From M55B118 sp964501715 (GTDB lineage Bacteria; Bacillota_I; Bacilli_A; Izemoplasmatales; Izemoplasmataceae): a stretch of DNA of 44,198 nt. The notes beneath the pieces are model-generated. The model searched no databases, was not told where the DNA came from, and saw only the letters and a list, made by a program, of their open reading frames with translations. This document shows positions 1 to 7,337 of this stretch, in pieces. The stretch's first letter is position 1, and every line of letters starts with the position of its first letter. Made by a program: the position numbers and the translations under genes. Location: NCBI GenBank assembly GCA_964501715.1, contig CAZCTR010000012.1, forward strand, positions 1 through 44,198, read 5' to 3'.

Positions 1-164
1 GAGAAGTCCTGATGAAATGCCGCGACGTATATGATCGAAAGCACAATCATGGAACCCTGTGCAATAAGGGCGAGAATGCCGAGGCGCCGGCTTTTCAGCA
101 CGAAGATGAGAAGTGCAGTGATGACTGGAATCATGATTAAAAATAGCGGTATGGCTTGAATCAT
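1..164 (-). CDS. mnhD: Na+/H+ antiporter subunit D (MrpD/MnhD), N-terminal fragment
   Basis: Only the first 54 codons lie in the window; the gene runs off the left edge. The start ATG overlaps the mnhC stop by 4 nt (ATGA). The protein begins with a hydrophobic helix (MIQAIPLFLIMIPVITALL), a short basic loop (KSRRLG) and a second helix. This is the usual start of the NuoN/MrpD family, whose members form the proton or ion channel half of Mrp antiporters and of Mbh/complex-I-like membrane arms. The identity rests mainly on position directly after mnhC in a conserved gene order. Whether hydrogenase- or Mbs-like subunits follow cannot be seen. Confidence 0.75.
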   Translation of the reverse strand, partial: MIQAIPLFLIMIPVITALLIFVLKSRRLGILALIAQGSMIVLSIIYVAAFHQDF

Positions 165-496
165 CTCTTACGCCTCCCCGGGAACAACTCATCCCACTCG
201 ATCGAACCGTAGTGGTGGAACACCTTGATCGAGAGCATGAGTGAAAGCGCCGTGACAGTCGAACCGATGACAATGGTGGTGATCATGAGCGCTTGGGGGA
301 GAGGGTCCACGATTTCCCCTATCCCGTTTCCGAGAATCGGGATGGAGCCCCCCTCGAAATTACCGAGGTTGAGAAACAGCAAAATCGTCCCCGCTTCCGC
401 AATGGCGAGGGAGAAGACACTTTTGATGATGTTTTTGCTTGTGGCGAGGCCATAGAGACCGATCAACACCACTATGAAAGATAGAATGGGGTTCAT
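161..496 (-). CDS. mnhC: Na+/H+ antiporter subunit C (MrpC/MnhC, NuoK-like)
   Basis: This 111-residue protein has three predicted membrane helices. It is homologous to NuoK of complex I and forms part of the ion-conducting membrane arm in multisubunit Mrp/Mbh transporters. The diagnostic stretch DPLPQALMITTIVIG lies at about residues 64-78, and the length is normal for the family. The ATG is preceded by GGAGGG at good spacing. The gene sits 1 nt after the mbhE/mnhB gene and overlaps mnhD by 4 nt, which implies translational coupling in one operon. Family assignment is firm; the coupling ion (Na+ or H+) cannot be read from the sequence. Confidence 0.93.
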   Translation of the reverse strand: MNPILSFIVVLIGLYGLATSKNIIKSVFSLAIAEAGTILLFLNLGNFEGGSIPILGNGIGEIVDPLPQALMITTIVIGSTVTALSLMLSIKVFHHYGSIEWDELFPGRRKR

Positions 497-497
497 A

Positions 498-1205
498 TCA
501 GCGTCCCTCCTTCAGGAATGCGGCGAAAATCATCCAAAGTCCGAGTGCGACCTTGACACCGATGAGAAGATTGAGCAGCACGAGATAGATGCTTCGCACA
601 CTCAAGGGCGCATCCACAGGCACGAAGTTGGTGAACCATTCGCCCCGCGTGAGCACACTGAAAGATACGACGGCGATGATGGCGATGTAGACTATTTTCT
701 CCACCGTCACAAGTAAGGTGATGTCGGTTTCCTTGTCCGAATCGATGTAATAAAGAATCAGTATCGCGGTCGCAATGATCGCACCGCCTTGAAAGCCGCC
801 GCCCGGTGAGAGATGGCCGTTGATTACGACATAGAAACCAAATGCGATCATCAGCGGATAGATGATCCGCGAAAAGGTCAGAAAAAGGTCCGGTGTCTTG
901 AATCTGTCCATCATGAAATTCGCATTTTTCTCTTCTACGTCATGCTTCGAGATCCAAAGCACACCCGAAACAGCGATGAGGAGTATCCCAGCTTCAAACA
1001 GACTGTCAAAAAGCCTGTAATCAAGCAAAATCCCTGTCACGAGGTTCCGTGACCCGGTCTCTTTAAGACCATGCTCGAGAAAATACTCTTTTCCAAAGCT
1101 GTTGAACAATCTCTCCAAATCCTCCATCGAAAAAAAGAAGATTGTAAGCAGGATGAACAAGGAACCAATCAGAAACACATGCTTCACTATGGTCGACTTA
1201 TACAT
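498..1205 (-). CDS. mnhB: Fused MbhE-like / MnhB subunit of Na+/H+ antiporter
   Basis: This 235-residue membrane protein combines two parts. Residues about 1-90 resemble the MbhE segment found at the C-terminal end of MrpA, with the mark GILLDYRLFDSLFE. Residues about 100-230 are a complete MnhB domain with the signature GHLSPGGGFQGGA near residues 129-141. In Bacillus-type Mrp the first part belongs to the large MrpA. Here, as in archaeal Mbh and many anaerobes, it is separate from MrpA and joined to MnhB. The start ATG follows AGGA and overlaps the upstream mbhD-like gene by 8 nt. The role is membrane ion translocation as part of the complex. Family assignment is firm; the fusion boundary is approximate. 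Confidence 0.88.
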   Translation of the reverse strand: MYKSTIVKHVFLIGSLFILLTIFFFSMEDLERLFNSFGKEYFLEHGLKETGSRNLVTGILLDYRLFDSLFEAGILLIAVSGVLWISKHDVEEKNANFMMDRFKTPDLFLTFSRIIYPLMIAFGFYVVINGHLSPGGGFQGGAIIATAILILYYIDSDKETDITLLVTVEKIVYIAIIAVVSFSVLTRGEWFTNFVPVDAPLSVRSIYLVLLNLLIGVKVALGLWMIFAAFLKEGR

Positions 1206-1779
1206 TCAGATCACGTTCCTTGAAGGGTTGCACTACAATCTGCTCATAGGGTTCTGCCATCGCTTCAAGCTTGGTCATGAGCAGCGAGGTCTCTTTCCCT
1301 TTGAAAAGATATTTGCCGGTCTTTTCATCCTTGCTGATGAATAGGTCGACATTGGTCTCTTCGCACATCATCTGATCTGTCGCATCATCAATATAACAAA
1401 GTGGCGAATCATCGGTGAGATTGAGTTCCAGGTGATAGAAGTCCGTGAACCGTTTCAAAAACTGATACCCAATACCGGTCTTGAAGTCATCATGCCTAAG
1501 AAAATCATCAAGTGCCTTGTCGATGACGATGAACTCCCTTTGTCGGGAGATGCTGATGACATAGATGAGCGGAATGATGACGCTTCCGATCGCGACTTCC
1601 GCAAGCGCGACATCCGGAGCGCTGTTGATGATATAAAGACTCGCCGTCACAAGCGAGAAGCTGGCGATCAGCACGATGACGGTCCCGTTGTTCCTGTGGA
1701 GAATGATCGCGAGGGCGAGTCCGATGAGCATCAGTTGCAGGACCGTGGCGAATACGTTGATCCATTCAATATCCATCAT
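1198..1779 (-). CDS. MbhD-like (DUF4040) antiporter subunit with C-terminal soluble extension
   Basis: The 193-residue protein has an N-terminal membrane part (about residues 8-80, three helices) of the MbhD/DUF4040 type, marked by SAPDVALAEVAIGSVIIPLIY. In MrpA this segment follows the NuoL-like domain. After residue 80 comes a hydrophilic tail of about 110 residues that is absent from typical MbhD subunits, which are 80-100 residues long. I do not recognise the tail. It has no further membrane helices, is rich in acidic residues and includes two cysteines. The tandem ATG ATG start follows GGAG and overlaps the mnhG stop by 4 nt. The tail may regulate the complex or dock a partner; this is inference. 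Confidence 0.82.
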   Translation of the reverse strand: MMDIEWINVFATVLQLMLIGLALAIILHRNNGTVIVLIASFSLVTASLYIINSAPDVALAEVAIGSVIIPLIYVISISRQREFIVIDKALDDFLRHDDFKTGIGYQFLKRFTDFYHLELNLTDDSPLCYIDDATDQMMCEETNVDLFISKDEKTGKYLFKGKETSLLMTKLEAMAEPYEQIVVQPFKERDLNV

Positions 1780-2192
1780 GCATTTTCGCTCCTTTCATCT
1801 TTGCGGTTTTTACCGGCGAAAGAGGTTTCCATTTCATCTACTTCCTCTTCTCTTCCGGAGAACGTGCCTTTTTCAAGATGTTTGACCTTGACGCCTGTGA
1901 TATAGGCACTTCTGATATTCACATGTGCGCTGATCGGATTCGTGATGAGCAGAAAGCCGATCAAGAGGAAAAACCGTATGAGATAGTCGTATCTGAAAAC
2001 AATCCCTTCCTCCCCAAGAGGCAACACTGTCGCACTCATAAGAGCGATGAGGACAGTCAGTGGGGCCACAGTGTCAATCGTCGCAGCCGATAAAATCCTC
2101 GCATAGAGGTTCTTGATCCTGAAGACAGAAACCACACCGAAGATAAGAAAGGTCCATGCAATGATAAGCATGACAACAGGTATGACAATCAT
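1776..2192 (-). CDS. mnhG: Na+/H+ antiporter subunit G (MnhG/MrpG)
   Basis: This 138-residue protein has three membrane helices in the first 100 residues and a charged C-terminal tail. The MnhG signature region VFRIKNLYARILSAATIDT follows the first helix, corresponding to the R-x-x-D/N-x-Y-x-R-x-H-A-A-T segment of the family. MnhG is a small accessory subunit needed for assembly or activity of Mrp/Mbh antiporters. The gene overlaps mnhF upstream and the mbhD-like gene downstream by 4 nt each, and its ATG has a GGGAG ribosome site. The tail of about 40 residues, rich in Glu and Lys, is longer than in many homologues. Confidence 0.88.
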   Translation of the reverse strand: MIVIPVVMLIIAWTFLIFGVVSVFRIKNLYARILSAATIDTVAPLTVLIALMSATVLPLGEEGIVFRYDYLIRFFLLIGFLLITNPISAHVNIRSAYITGVKVKHLEKGTFSGREEEVDEMETSFAGKNRKDERSENA

Positions 2193-2464
2193 TTCTCCCG
2201 CCCCCCTGTCATGATATATTTCGAAAGCAGCGTGATGGTCAGAAACCCGATGATGCCATAGGAAATCGCGATATCTAGAATGAGGATGTTATCGACATAC
2301 ACCGCGAAAAGCGCCACAAACATGACGACTTTCGCACTGATCAGATTGACCATGAGCAGCCTGTCCCAGATAGTCGGACCGATGATGAGGCGCACAAGCG
2401 CAGCTGTGATTGCGACAATCATGAGTCCGAGTGTCGCGATGATGAACCCTTCCAGCATGGTCAT
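2189..2464 (-). CDS. mnhF: Na+/H+ antiporter subunit F (MnhF/MrpF)
   Basis: This 91-residue protein has three membrane helices and normal family length. The conserved RLIIGPTIWDRLLMVNLI segment (about residues 25-42) matches the R-x-x-x-G-P-T-x-x-D-R motif of MnhF, whose acidic residue lies in the membrane near the ion path. GAGG precedes the ATG. Both ends overlap neighbouring subunit genes by 4 nt, typical of stoichiometric co-translation. It acts as a small integral subunit of the multisubunit antiporter. Confidence 0.92.
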   Translation of the reverse strand: MTMLEGFIIATLGLMIVAITAALVRLIIGPTIWDRLLMVNLISAKVVMFVALFAVYVDNILILDIAISYGIIGFLTITLLSKYIMTGGREK

Positions 2465-2967
2465 ACGTCCTCACCCCCTCTTCTGAGCAACGGTTCGAAC
2501 TTGTTCTTGATCTCTTTTTCCAAATCCTCGACGGTCTTGTTGGGAGGGGCGATGGTGAGCACTGTCACAGTGAAATCCTTGGAGTTGCTGTCAATGGTGA
2601 TGGTCCCGGGAGTGAGCGTGATTGAATTCGCAATGATGCCTACAAGAACGGGATCGTCCACATCGAGATCGATTTTGAAGACCACGGGCTCGTAATGGTG
2701 AAAAAGGATAATGTAGATATATATGAAAGCGGCCTTATAGATTTCCTTGAAGAGATACACCACATAAAGAAGCATCCGCCTCACCTTGATCGGATGATAA
2801 AGATACCCTTTCTCATCATAAAGGACATTGTAAGAGCCGATGGTGATCCCCATCGATATGATGACGCCTCCGATGATGGTCTCGATTCTGAAGTTAAGTG
2901 CGAGCAGGAACCAAAAGACGAGCACTAGCAGAAAAAGCTTGTATCTGAGTCTTACATATCTAAGCAT
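2461..2967 (-). CDS. mnhE: Na+/H+ antiporter subunit E (MnhE/MrpE)
   Basis: This is a 168-residue MnhE-family protein with N-terminal hydrophobic helices and a cytosolic C-terminal domain. The domain contains VGIIANSITLTPGTITID, the family's N-S-I-T-L-T-P-G-T signature, at about residues 107-124. MnhE is the first antiporter gene of the E-F-G order used by Mbh-type clusters and has an assembly role in Mrp complexes. I chose the ATG at 2967 because GGGGG stands 6 nt upstream; a TTG 18 nt earlier in frame has no ribosome site. The gene overlaps the end of the Nudix gene by 8 nt, so the hydrolase and the antiporter are probably on one transcript. Confidence 0.92.
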   Translation of the reverse strand: MLRYVRLRYKLFLLVLVFWFLLALNFRIETIIGGVIISMGITIGSYNVLYDEKGYLYHPIKVRRMLLYVVYLFKEIYKAAFIYIYIILFHHYEPVVFKIDLDVDDPVLVGIIANSITLTPGTITIDSNSKDFTVTVLTIAPPNKTVEDLEKEIKNKFEPLLRRGGEDV

Positions 2968-3514
2968 CCAATCCCCCGCTTTCAATCATAAGAAGTGCGA
3001 TGACCGTTTTCGAATCCCTAATCCGTCCATCCTTTGCCATGGCGATGGCCTCTTTAAGAGGATGGGTCTCGATATCGATGAACTCATCGGGGTCCGTGGC
3101 CACTTCGCCTTCCATTTTAACAGCATCCTTAGCCACATAAATCTCAATCGCCTCATCGGAAAAGCCAATCGCCGAATAGATGGTGTGAAGATAGGTGAAA
3201 GACCCGCCCTGCAGATGGGTCTCCTCAGCCAATTCCCTTTTCGCGCATTCAAGGCCATCCTCATCTGGATGGTCCTTCTTTCCGGCCGGAATCTCAAGCG
3301 AGTCATAATCAGCCGCATACCGATATTGGCGGACGAGGACGACCTCACCTTCTTTAGTGATCGGAAGCACCGAAGCGGCGCCGATGTGACTGACGACCAC
3401 ACGCTTGCTCTCACGATCATCCGGCAGGACGACATCATCCTCATAGACATCCAAGAAATCACACGAATAGGCCGTGCGTCTCTTAATCCGCCTTTCTTTT
3501 CTTGTAGGTTTCAT
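2960..3514 (-). CDS. Nudix hydrolase, ADP-ribose pyrophosphatase type
   Basis: This 184-residue protein contains a Nudix box at about residues 84-107, with the core KRELAEET giving the R-E-x-x-E-E metal-binding residues. The preceding PAG and the N-terminal KRVVVSHIGAASVLP segment match the NudF/ADP-ribose pyrophosphatase subfamily, which hydrolyses ADP-ribose to AMP and ribose 5-phosphate. The loop between the box Gly and its first Glu is one residue longer than the canonical G-x5-E. I chose the ATG at 3514 because GGAG precedes it at good spacing and homologues start there; the frame stays open 38 codons further upstream. It is the first gene of the operon leading into mnhE. Confidence 0.88.
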   Translation of the reverse strand: MKPTRKERRIKRRTAYSCDFLDVYEDDVVLPDDRESKRVVVSHIGAASVLPITKEGEVVLVRQYRYAADYDSLEIPAGKKDHPDEDGLECAKRELAEETHLQGGSFTYLHTIYSAIGFSDEAIEIYVAKDAVKMEGEVATDPDEFIDIETHPLKEAIAMAKDGRIRDSKTVIALLMIESGGLDA

Positions 3515-3623
3515 GATTTCACTCCAGACTGTTTTCTTGGGCAACCGCATCTTTGAAGCCTTGTAAGGCCCCACTGCGATTGATGAATCGATATAATATA
3601 CGTTACGAACATTATTCATACCT

Positions 3624-3651
3624 ATCATAGCACATCAGAAGCGATTTGACA
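3624..3651 (-). promoter_or_regulatory. Putative promoter of the nudix-mnh operon
   Basis: On the minus strand there is an extended -10 (TGC-TATGAT, hexamer at 3624-3629) with a TGTCAA -35-like hexamer 16 bp upstream. Transcription would start near 3617, giving a leader of about 100 nt before the Nudix ATG at 3514. Confidence 0.42.
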
Positions 3652-3676
3652 TCGTCAACCTCATGATTGATTTATA

Positions 3677-3706
3677 TTGATGAATATGAAGCACTTGTTT
3701 TATAAT
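3677..3706 (+). promoter_or_regulatory. Sigma-A-type promoter of the MMPL exporter
   Basis: TTGATG at 3677-3682 is followed after 18 bp by a perfect TATAAT at 3701-3706. The gene's ribosome site AGGAGG and ATG at 3747 follow 40 nt later. Confidence 0.6.
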
Positions 3707-3746
3707 GGAACTAAACAAGAGCTTGAAGAGGGGAAGGAGGGACAAC

Positions 3747-5993
3747 ATGAAACGCATCGCGCATTTCATTGTCGACAACAGGAAAATCATAGTCCCTTTC
3801 ATGATCCTACTGACCCTCTTCACAGCGTTCCTCATCCCTCGTGTCACAGTCAACTACAACCTCGCCGAATACCTTCCGGAGGAATCTCAGACGCGCATAG
3901 GACTTGAAAGGATGGAAGCCGCCTTCGGAAAAAGCGGCACGTTTGACGTGATGGTCACAGACACCACCTCACAAGAGGCCAAAACAATTCGAAACGCCAT
4001 ACAAGGTTTTGACGCAGTCAGCCTGGTCACATTCGATGAATCCAGTGACAATCATTTCAAGGACCAAAACGCCCTGCTTCAAGTCACTATTCCGGACGAT
4101 ACCTACAGCGACACTGCTACAGAAGCCATAGAATCGACTCAGGATTATCTTGATAATCTAGGGGTCGACTACCATCTGGGCGGAGCCGCATACTCCAACT
4201 ACAGTTTACAAAGAACTGTCATGGAAGAAATCCCAATCATTCTTCTCATGGCAGTACTGATCATCATGACCCTGCTCACACTGACCGCCAGGTCTTGGCT
4301 GGAACCCTTCGTTTTCCTATTCGTAATCGCCATGGCGATTACGATGAACCTCGGTACCAACATACTCTATGGTGACATCTCATACATCACCCAATCGGTG
4401 GCGGCCGTGCTACAGCTCGGCCTTTCGATGAATTATTCAATCATCCTCATGAACCGTTTCTATCAAGAAAAAGAAACGCAAGATTCCACCGGCGAAATCA
4501 TGAAAAGGGCTCTGCACAAATCCATCAAGCCTGTCACTTCAAGTTCTCTCACGACTGTCGCGGGCATGCTTGCGCTTTCGTTCATGACGTTCCAGATCGG
4601 CATGGACTTGGGCCTCGTGCTCGCAAAAGGGATACTGATCTCGCTTTTCAGCGTGCTTGTGATTCTGCCGGGCATGATTGTCCTGTTTAGACACCCGCTT
4701 GAAAAGACTCAAAAAAAGCGCTTCTCCATCCGCGGTGGATTCTTATCCACATGCCCCCTCAAAGGCCGGACAGGCATCCCGGTGCTCACAATCCTGCTAG
4801 TCGCCTTGTCCCTCGCCCTGCATTCTACCAACACCTACACATTCACCGACACCCCTGAACTCGAAGGTGAAGAAGCCATCGAATCTGTNNNNNNNNNNNN
4901 NNNNNNNNNNNNNNNNNNNNNNNNNNNNNNNNNNNNNNNNNNNNNNNNNNNNNNNNNNNNNNNNNNNNNNNNNNNNNNNNNNNNNNNNATGAAGGACACC
5001 ATCATTGAGACTTATGAAGTGTTGGAGTATTTTGACTGGCCTCAGAACGATGACTATACCTACGAGGAACTATCCGATGTGTCAAACGACATATCGGCTG
5101 ATGAGTCACAGCTTCTATACGCTTTTTATTTCAGTGAGAATGATATCGCTGAGAGCCTCACACTTCCAGCAATCACCCTCATGGAATATATCGACAGGCT
5201 GATCACCGAGAACACTACCATACAAGCCATGATCGACCCATCCTTGAAAGACGAACTGGATGACGCCTATGAAGAACTGCTTTACGCAAAAGGCATGTTC
5301 GAAAGCGATGATGCATTGCGCATCATCTTGAATTTCGACCTTGAAGAGGAAGGCGACACCACGTTCAACTTTGTCGAGACGCTTCAAGATAAAGCGGCCA
5401 CGCATTTCGAAAGCGAAGTCTATTTCACGGGAATGATCATCACCAACTATGACCTCGAAGCCACGTTCGACGAGGACCTGATCAAGATATCGGTAGTGAC
5501 CATCAGCGCGATCATTCTTCTTGTCGCACTCACTTTCAGAGCCTTGGTGCTTCCTTTCATCCTCGTCATCATCATCCAAGGTGCCATCTGGATGTCGATG
5601 AGCGTCCATGCCGTGATGAACAATCCCCTGCATTTCATGGGTTATATCGTCGTCACGGCCATACAGATGGGAGCAACGGTGGACTATGGCATCCTTATCG
5701 CCTCCAACTATCTGGAAAACAGACAGGACAAGTCGAAAACCAAAGCCATTGAAACATCGCTGGACCAATCCATCATGACCGTGTTCACATCCGCGCTCAT
5801 ATTGATCACCGCAGGGCTTTCAGTCGGCATCTTCTCAAGTCACAAGGTCATCTACAGCATGGGCAACCTCATAGCCAGAGGGGCATTCATTTCAGGCCTT
5901 TTCGTCCTGTTTCTCTTGCCGGGTGTTCTCTTCACCCTTGACAAAATCCTCATGAAAACCACCTACAAAGCAGGCCGTAAAAATGGTAAATGA
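3747..5993 (+). CDS. RND-superfamily exporter, MMPL type (interrupted by assembly gap)
   Basis: This is a large two-fold repeated membrane protein: one N-terminal helix, a soluble loop, a block of five helices (about residues 165-330), then after the gap a second loop and a second block of helices. The layout is that of hydrophobe/lipid exporters of the MMPL/HAE3 group. The repeated segments around TTVAGMLALSF in the first half and ITAGLSVGIFSSHK in the second support an internal duplication. The reading frame is the same on both sides of the 100-N gap, but the true length is unknown (748 codons counting the gap as 100 nt). The start at 3747 follows AGGAGG; an in-frame ATG at 3705 overlaps the promoter. 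Substrate unknown. Confidence 0.85.
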   Translation: MKRIAHFIVDNRKIIVPFMILLTLFTAFLIPRVTVNYNLAEYLPEESQTRIGLERMEAAFGKSGTFDVMVTDTTSQEAKTIRNAIQGFDAVSLVTFDESSDNHFKDQNALLQVTIPDDTYSDTATEAIESTQDYLDNLGVDYHLGGAAYSNYSLQRTVMEEIPIILLMAVLIIMTLLTLTARSWLEPFVFLFVIAMAITMNLGTNILYGDISYITQSVAAVLQLGLSMNYSIILMNRFYQEKETQDSTGEIMKRALHKSIKPVTSSSLTTVAGMLALSFMTFQIGMDLGLVLAKGILISLFSVLVILPGMIVLFRHPLEKTQKKRFSIRGGFLSTCPLKGRTGIPVLTILLVALSLALHSTNTYTFTDTPELEGEEAIESXXXXXXXXXXXXXXXXXXXXXXXXXXXXXXXXXXMKDTIIETYEVLEYFDWPQNDDYTYEELSDVSNDISADESQLLYAFYFSENDIAESLTLPAITLMEYIDRLITENTTIQAMIDPSLKDELDDAYEELLYAKGMFESDDALRIILNFDLEEEGDTTFNFVETLQDKAATHFESEVYFTGMIITNYDLEATFDEDLIKISVVTISAIILLVALTFRALVLPFILVIIIQGAIWMSMSVHAVMNNPLHFMGYIVVTAIQMGATVDYGILIASNYLENRQDKSKTKAIETSLDQSIMTVFTSALILITAGLSVGIFSSHKVIYSMGNLIARGAFISGLFVLFLLPGVLFTLDKILMKTTYKAGRKNGK
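4889..4988. other. Scaffold gap of 100 N inside the MMPL exporter gene
   Basis: Exactly 100 unknown bases, the conventional filler for a gap of unknown size. It removes part of the second extracytoplasmic loop of the exporter. Sequence quality on both sides is normal. Confidence 0.97.
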
Positions 5994-5996
5994 TTT

Positions 5997-6316
5997 GTTA
6001 TACGGATCACAATAACCTTCAAGGGGGTCAAAGTCTCCTTCGCATTCTCCGGCTCCACCAAATATCACTGTTGGGTTTAACCCTCTTAAATGCATGGGAC
6101 AACAAGGATACCCTTGGAACCAAATAAAGCGGTATACGTAACCTCGTTCAAATACCACCGGGTATGAAGCATGGTCTATGCAAAACTCAAAAACAAGGAA
6201 TCCCTGTTTTAAGCATGGCTCCCATCACTCATGTTGAAGATTTTTCAGCAGCAGTTTAACATAAAACCGTTCTGATTTAGCACTTCCTTAAGTTTTTTCT
6301 CATGAAAGCGTTCATC
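5997..6316. other. Gene-free stretch with tRNA-like fragment and small hairpin
   Basis: There are 389 bases between the exporter stop and the next start. At about 6021-6060 the plus strand ends in CTCCGGCTCCACCA, like a tRNA 3' end with CCA, but the T-arm cannot fold, so it is not a working tRNA. An imperfect hairpin with arms AAAACA (6190-6195) and TGTTTT (6205-6210) lacks a T-run. An 88-codon minus-strand frame here does not resemble a protein I know. I see no other feature. Confidence 0.4.
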
Positions 6317-6345
6317 TTCTTGAGTTCAACATTCCGTGTTATTAT
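6317..6345 (+). promoter_or_regulatory. Weak putative promoter of the ADP-ribosylglycohydrolase-like gene
   Basis: TTCTTG (6317-6322) and TATTAT (6340-6345) are separated by 17 bp. GAGGAGG lies 9 nt before the GTG start at 6383. The -35 match is poor. Confidence 0.33.
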
Positions 6346-6382
6346 GAGAATAGGTCAGGATAAGAATGAGGAGGCATAATCT

Positions 6383-7252
6383 GTGAATGAACTTTTGAAA
6401 GGTGCACTCGTCGCGAACGCCGCATCACTTGGAGTGAATTGGATTTACAACATGCCCTATCTTGAAAAGCTGTCTCAAAAGGAGGACTTGGTTTTCCAAG
6501 GTGTCGACCCCTCCAAATACAAGCGGGCCGGAAAGGCCTTCATGGCGTATCCGACTGCAAAGGTTGGTGACGTATCCGTACAGGGTGAAATCGCCAAATG
6601 GCTATTATCCGCCCTCAAGGAACATCCGGGCTTCACCCCGGAAGACTACACGGCACTTCTTCTAAAGAAGTTCAAACCCGGTGGTAACTATACGGGATGG
6701 GTCGAATCCTATGGAAAGAAACTCGTGTGGAACCAACTCAATGAACAACTCAAGACTGAACAAAAACCCCTCCTGATCGATGACGACCAGCTTGTCGGAT
6801 TCATCCCCTATCTTGTCATGAAAGCTTTGAACCAATCGAACGACAAGGCATGGGCATTTGCCAGCACCCTCACCTCCAATGACGATTATCGAACCTTTTA
6901 CAAGGTCTTCGACCATCTTTTGAACACCCTTGAAACCCGCTCATTGAACGAAGCATTGAAGACTTCGATCGAACACGCTCCATCATCCTACAAAGAACCG
7001 CTTGAAAAGGCGTTAAACTATGATGATACCAAGGCATTCATCAAGGACCATGCCGGCACGGCTTGCTCCATAAAGCACGCCATTCCGCTCATCTACCATA
7101 TTCTCGCACATACCGAGACCTTTGAGGATGCCGTGAGGATGAACACGAAGATCGGCGGTGCGAGCAGTGACAGAGGCATGCTCATAGGGGCTTTCATGGC
7201 AAAGGCGGACAGGATTCCCGATGCCTGGCTCGATAAGACCAATCTCAATTGA
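6383..7252 (+). CDS. ADP-ribosylglycohydrolase-family protein, J1-crystallin-like
   Basis: This 289-residue all-helical-type protein starts with KGALVANAASLGVNWIYN, close to the A-L-x-A-D-A-x-x-L-G-x-H-W-I-Y segment of J1-crystallin-like members. It ends with IGGASSDRGMLIGAFMAK...IP..W, the family's C-terminal metal-binding region. Classical enzymes remove ADP-ribose from arginine or other acceptors using two Mg ions held by a D-T-D-T/S motif. Here that motif reads A-S-S-D-R, and the N-terminal Asp of A-D-A is Asn. Activity may therefore be lost or changed. A GTG start follows GAGGAGG, and the gene has its own terminator and no operon partner. Confidence 0.75.
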   Translation: MNELLKGALVANAASLGVNWIYNMPYLEKLSQKEDLVFQGVDPSKYKRAGKAFMAYPTAKVGDVSVQGEIAKWLLSALKEHPGFTPEDYTALLLKKFKPGGNYTGWVESYGKKLVWNQLNEQLKTEQKPLLIDDDQLVGFIPYLVMKALNQSNDKAWAFASTLTSNDDYRTFYKVFDHLLNTLETRSLNEALKTSIEHAPSSYKEPLEKALNYDDTKAFIKDHAGTACSIKHAIPLIYHILAHTETFEDAVRMNTKIGGASSDRGMLIGAFMAKADRIPDAWLDKTNLN

Positions 7253-7280
7253 GAACCGGCTTGACCGGTTCTTTTATTTT
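7253..7280 (+). terminator. Rho-independent terminator after the glycohydrolase-like gene
   Basis: Stem GAACCGG (7253-7259) pairs with CCGGTTC (7265-7271), followed by TTTTATTTT. It begins directly after the stop codon. Confidence 0.85.
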
Positions 7281-7311
7281 GGATTGAACAGCCTATTTGT
7301 GACAATGCAAT

Positions 7312-7337
7312 AAAAAAGCCAATCAATTGGCTTTTTT
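7312..7337 (-). terminator. Terminator of the split permease operon (works both ways in principle)
   Basis: GCCAA (7318-7322) pairs with TTGGC (7327-7331) around a TCAA loop, flanked by A6 and T6. On the minus strand the T-run follows the stem right after the permease stop codon. Confidence 0.82.

Noticed and set aside
4889..4988. A biological interruption (insertion) of the exporter gene
   Set aside because: The run is exactly 100 N, like the one at 32727-32826, so both are assembly filler.
6021..6060. A tRNA gene
   Set aside because: Only the CCA-like 3' end is convincing; the T-arm strands do not pair and no matching 5' acceptor, D-arm or anticodon arm is found.
5892..6158. An 88-codon minus-strand frame in and beside the 389-base gene-free stretch
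   Set aside because: It overlaps the end of the exporter on the other strand, has no ribosome site, and its composition (many Gly, Cys, Phe) looks like non-coding sequence.
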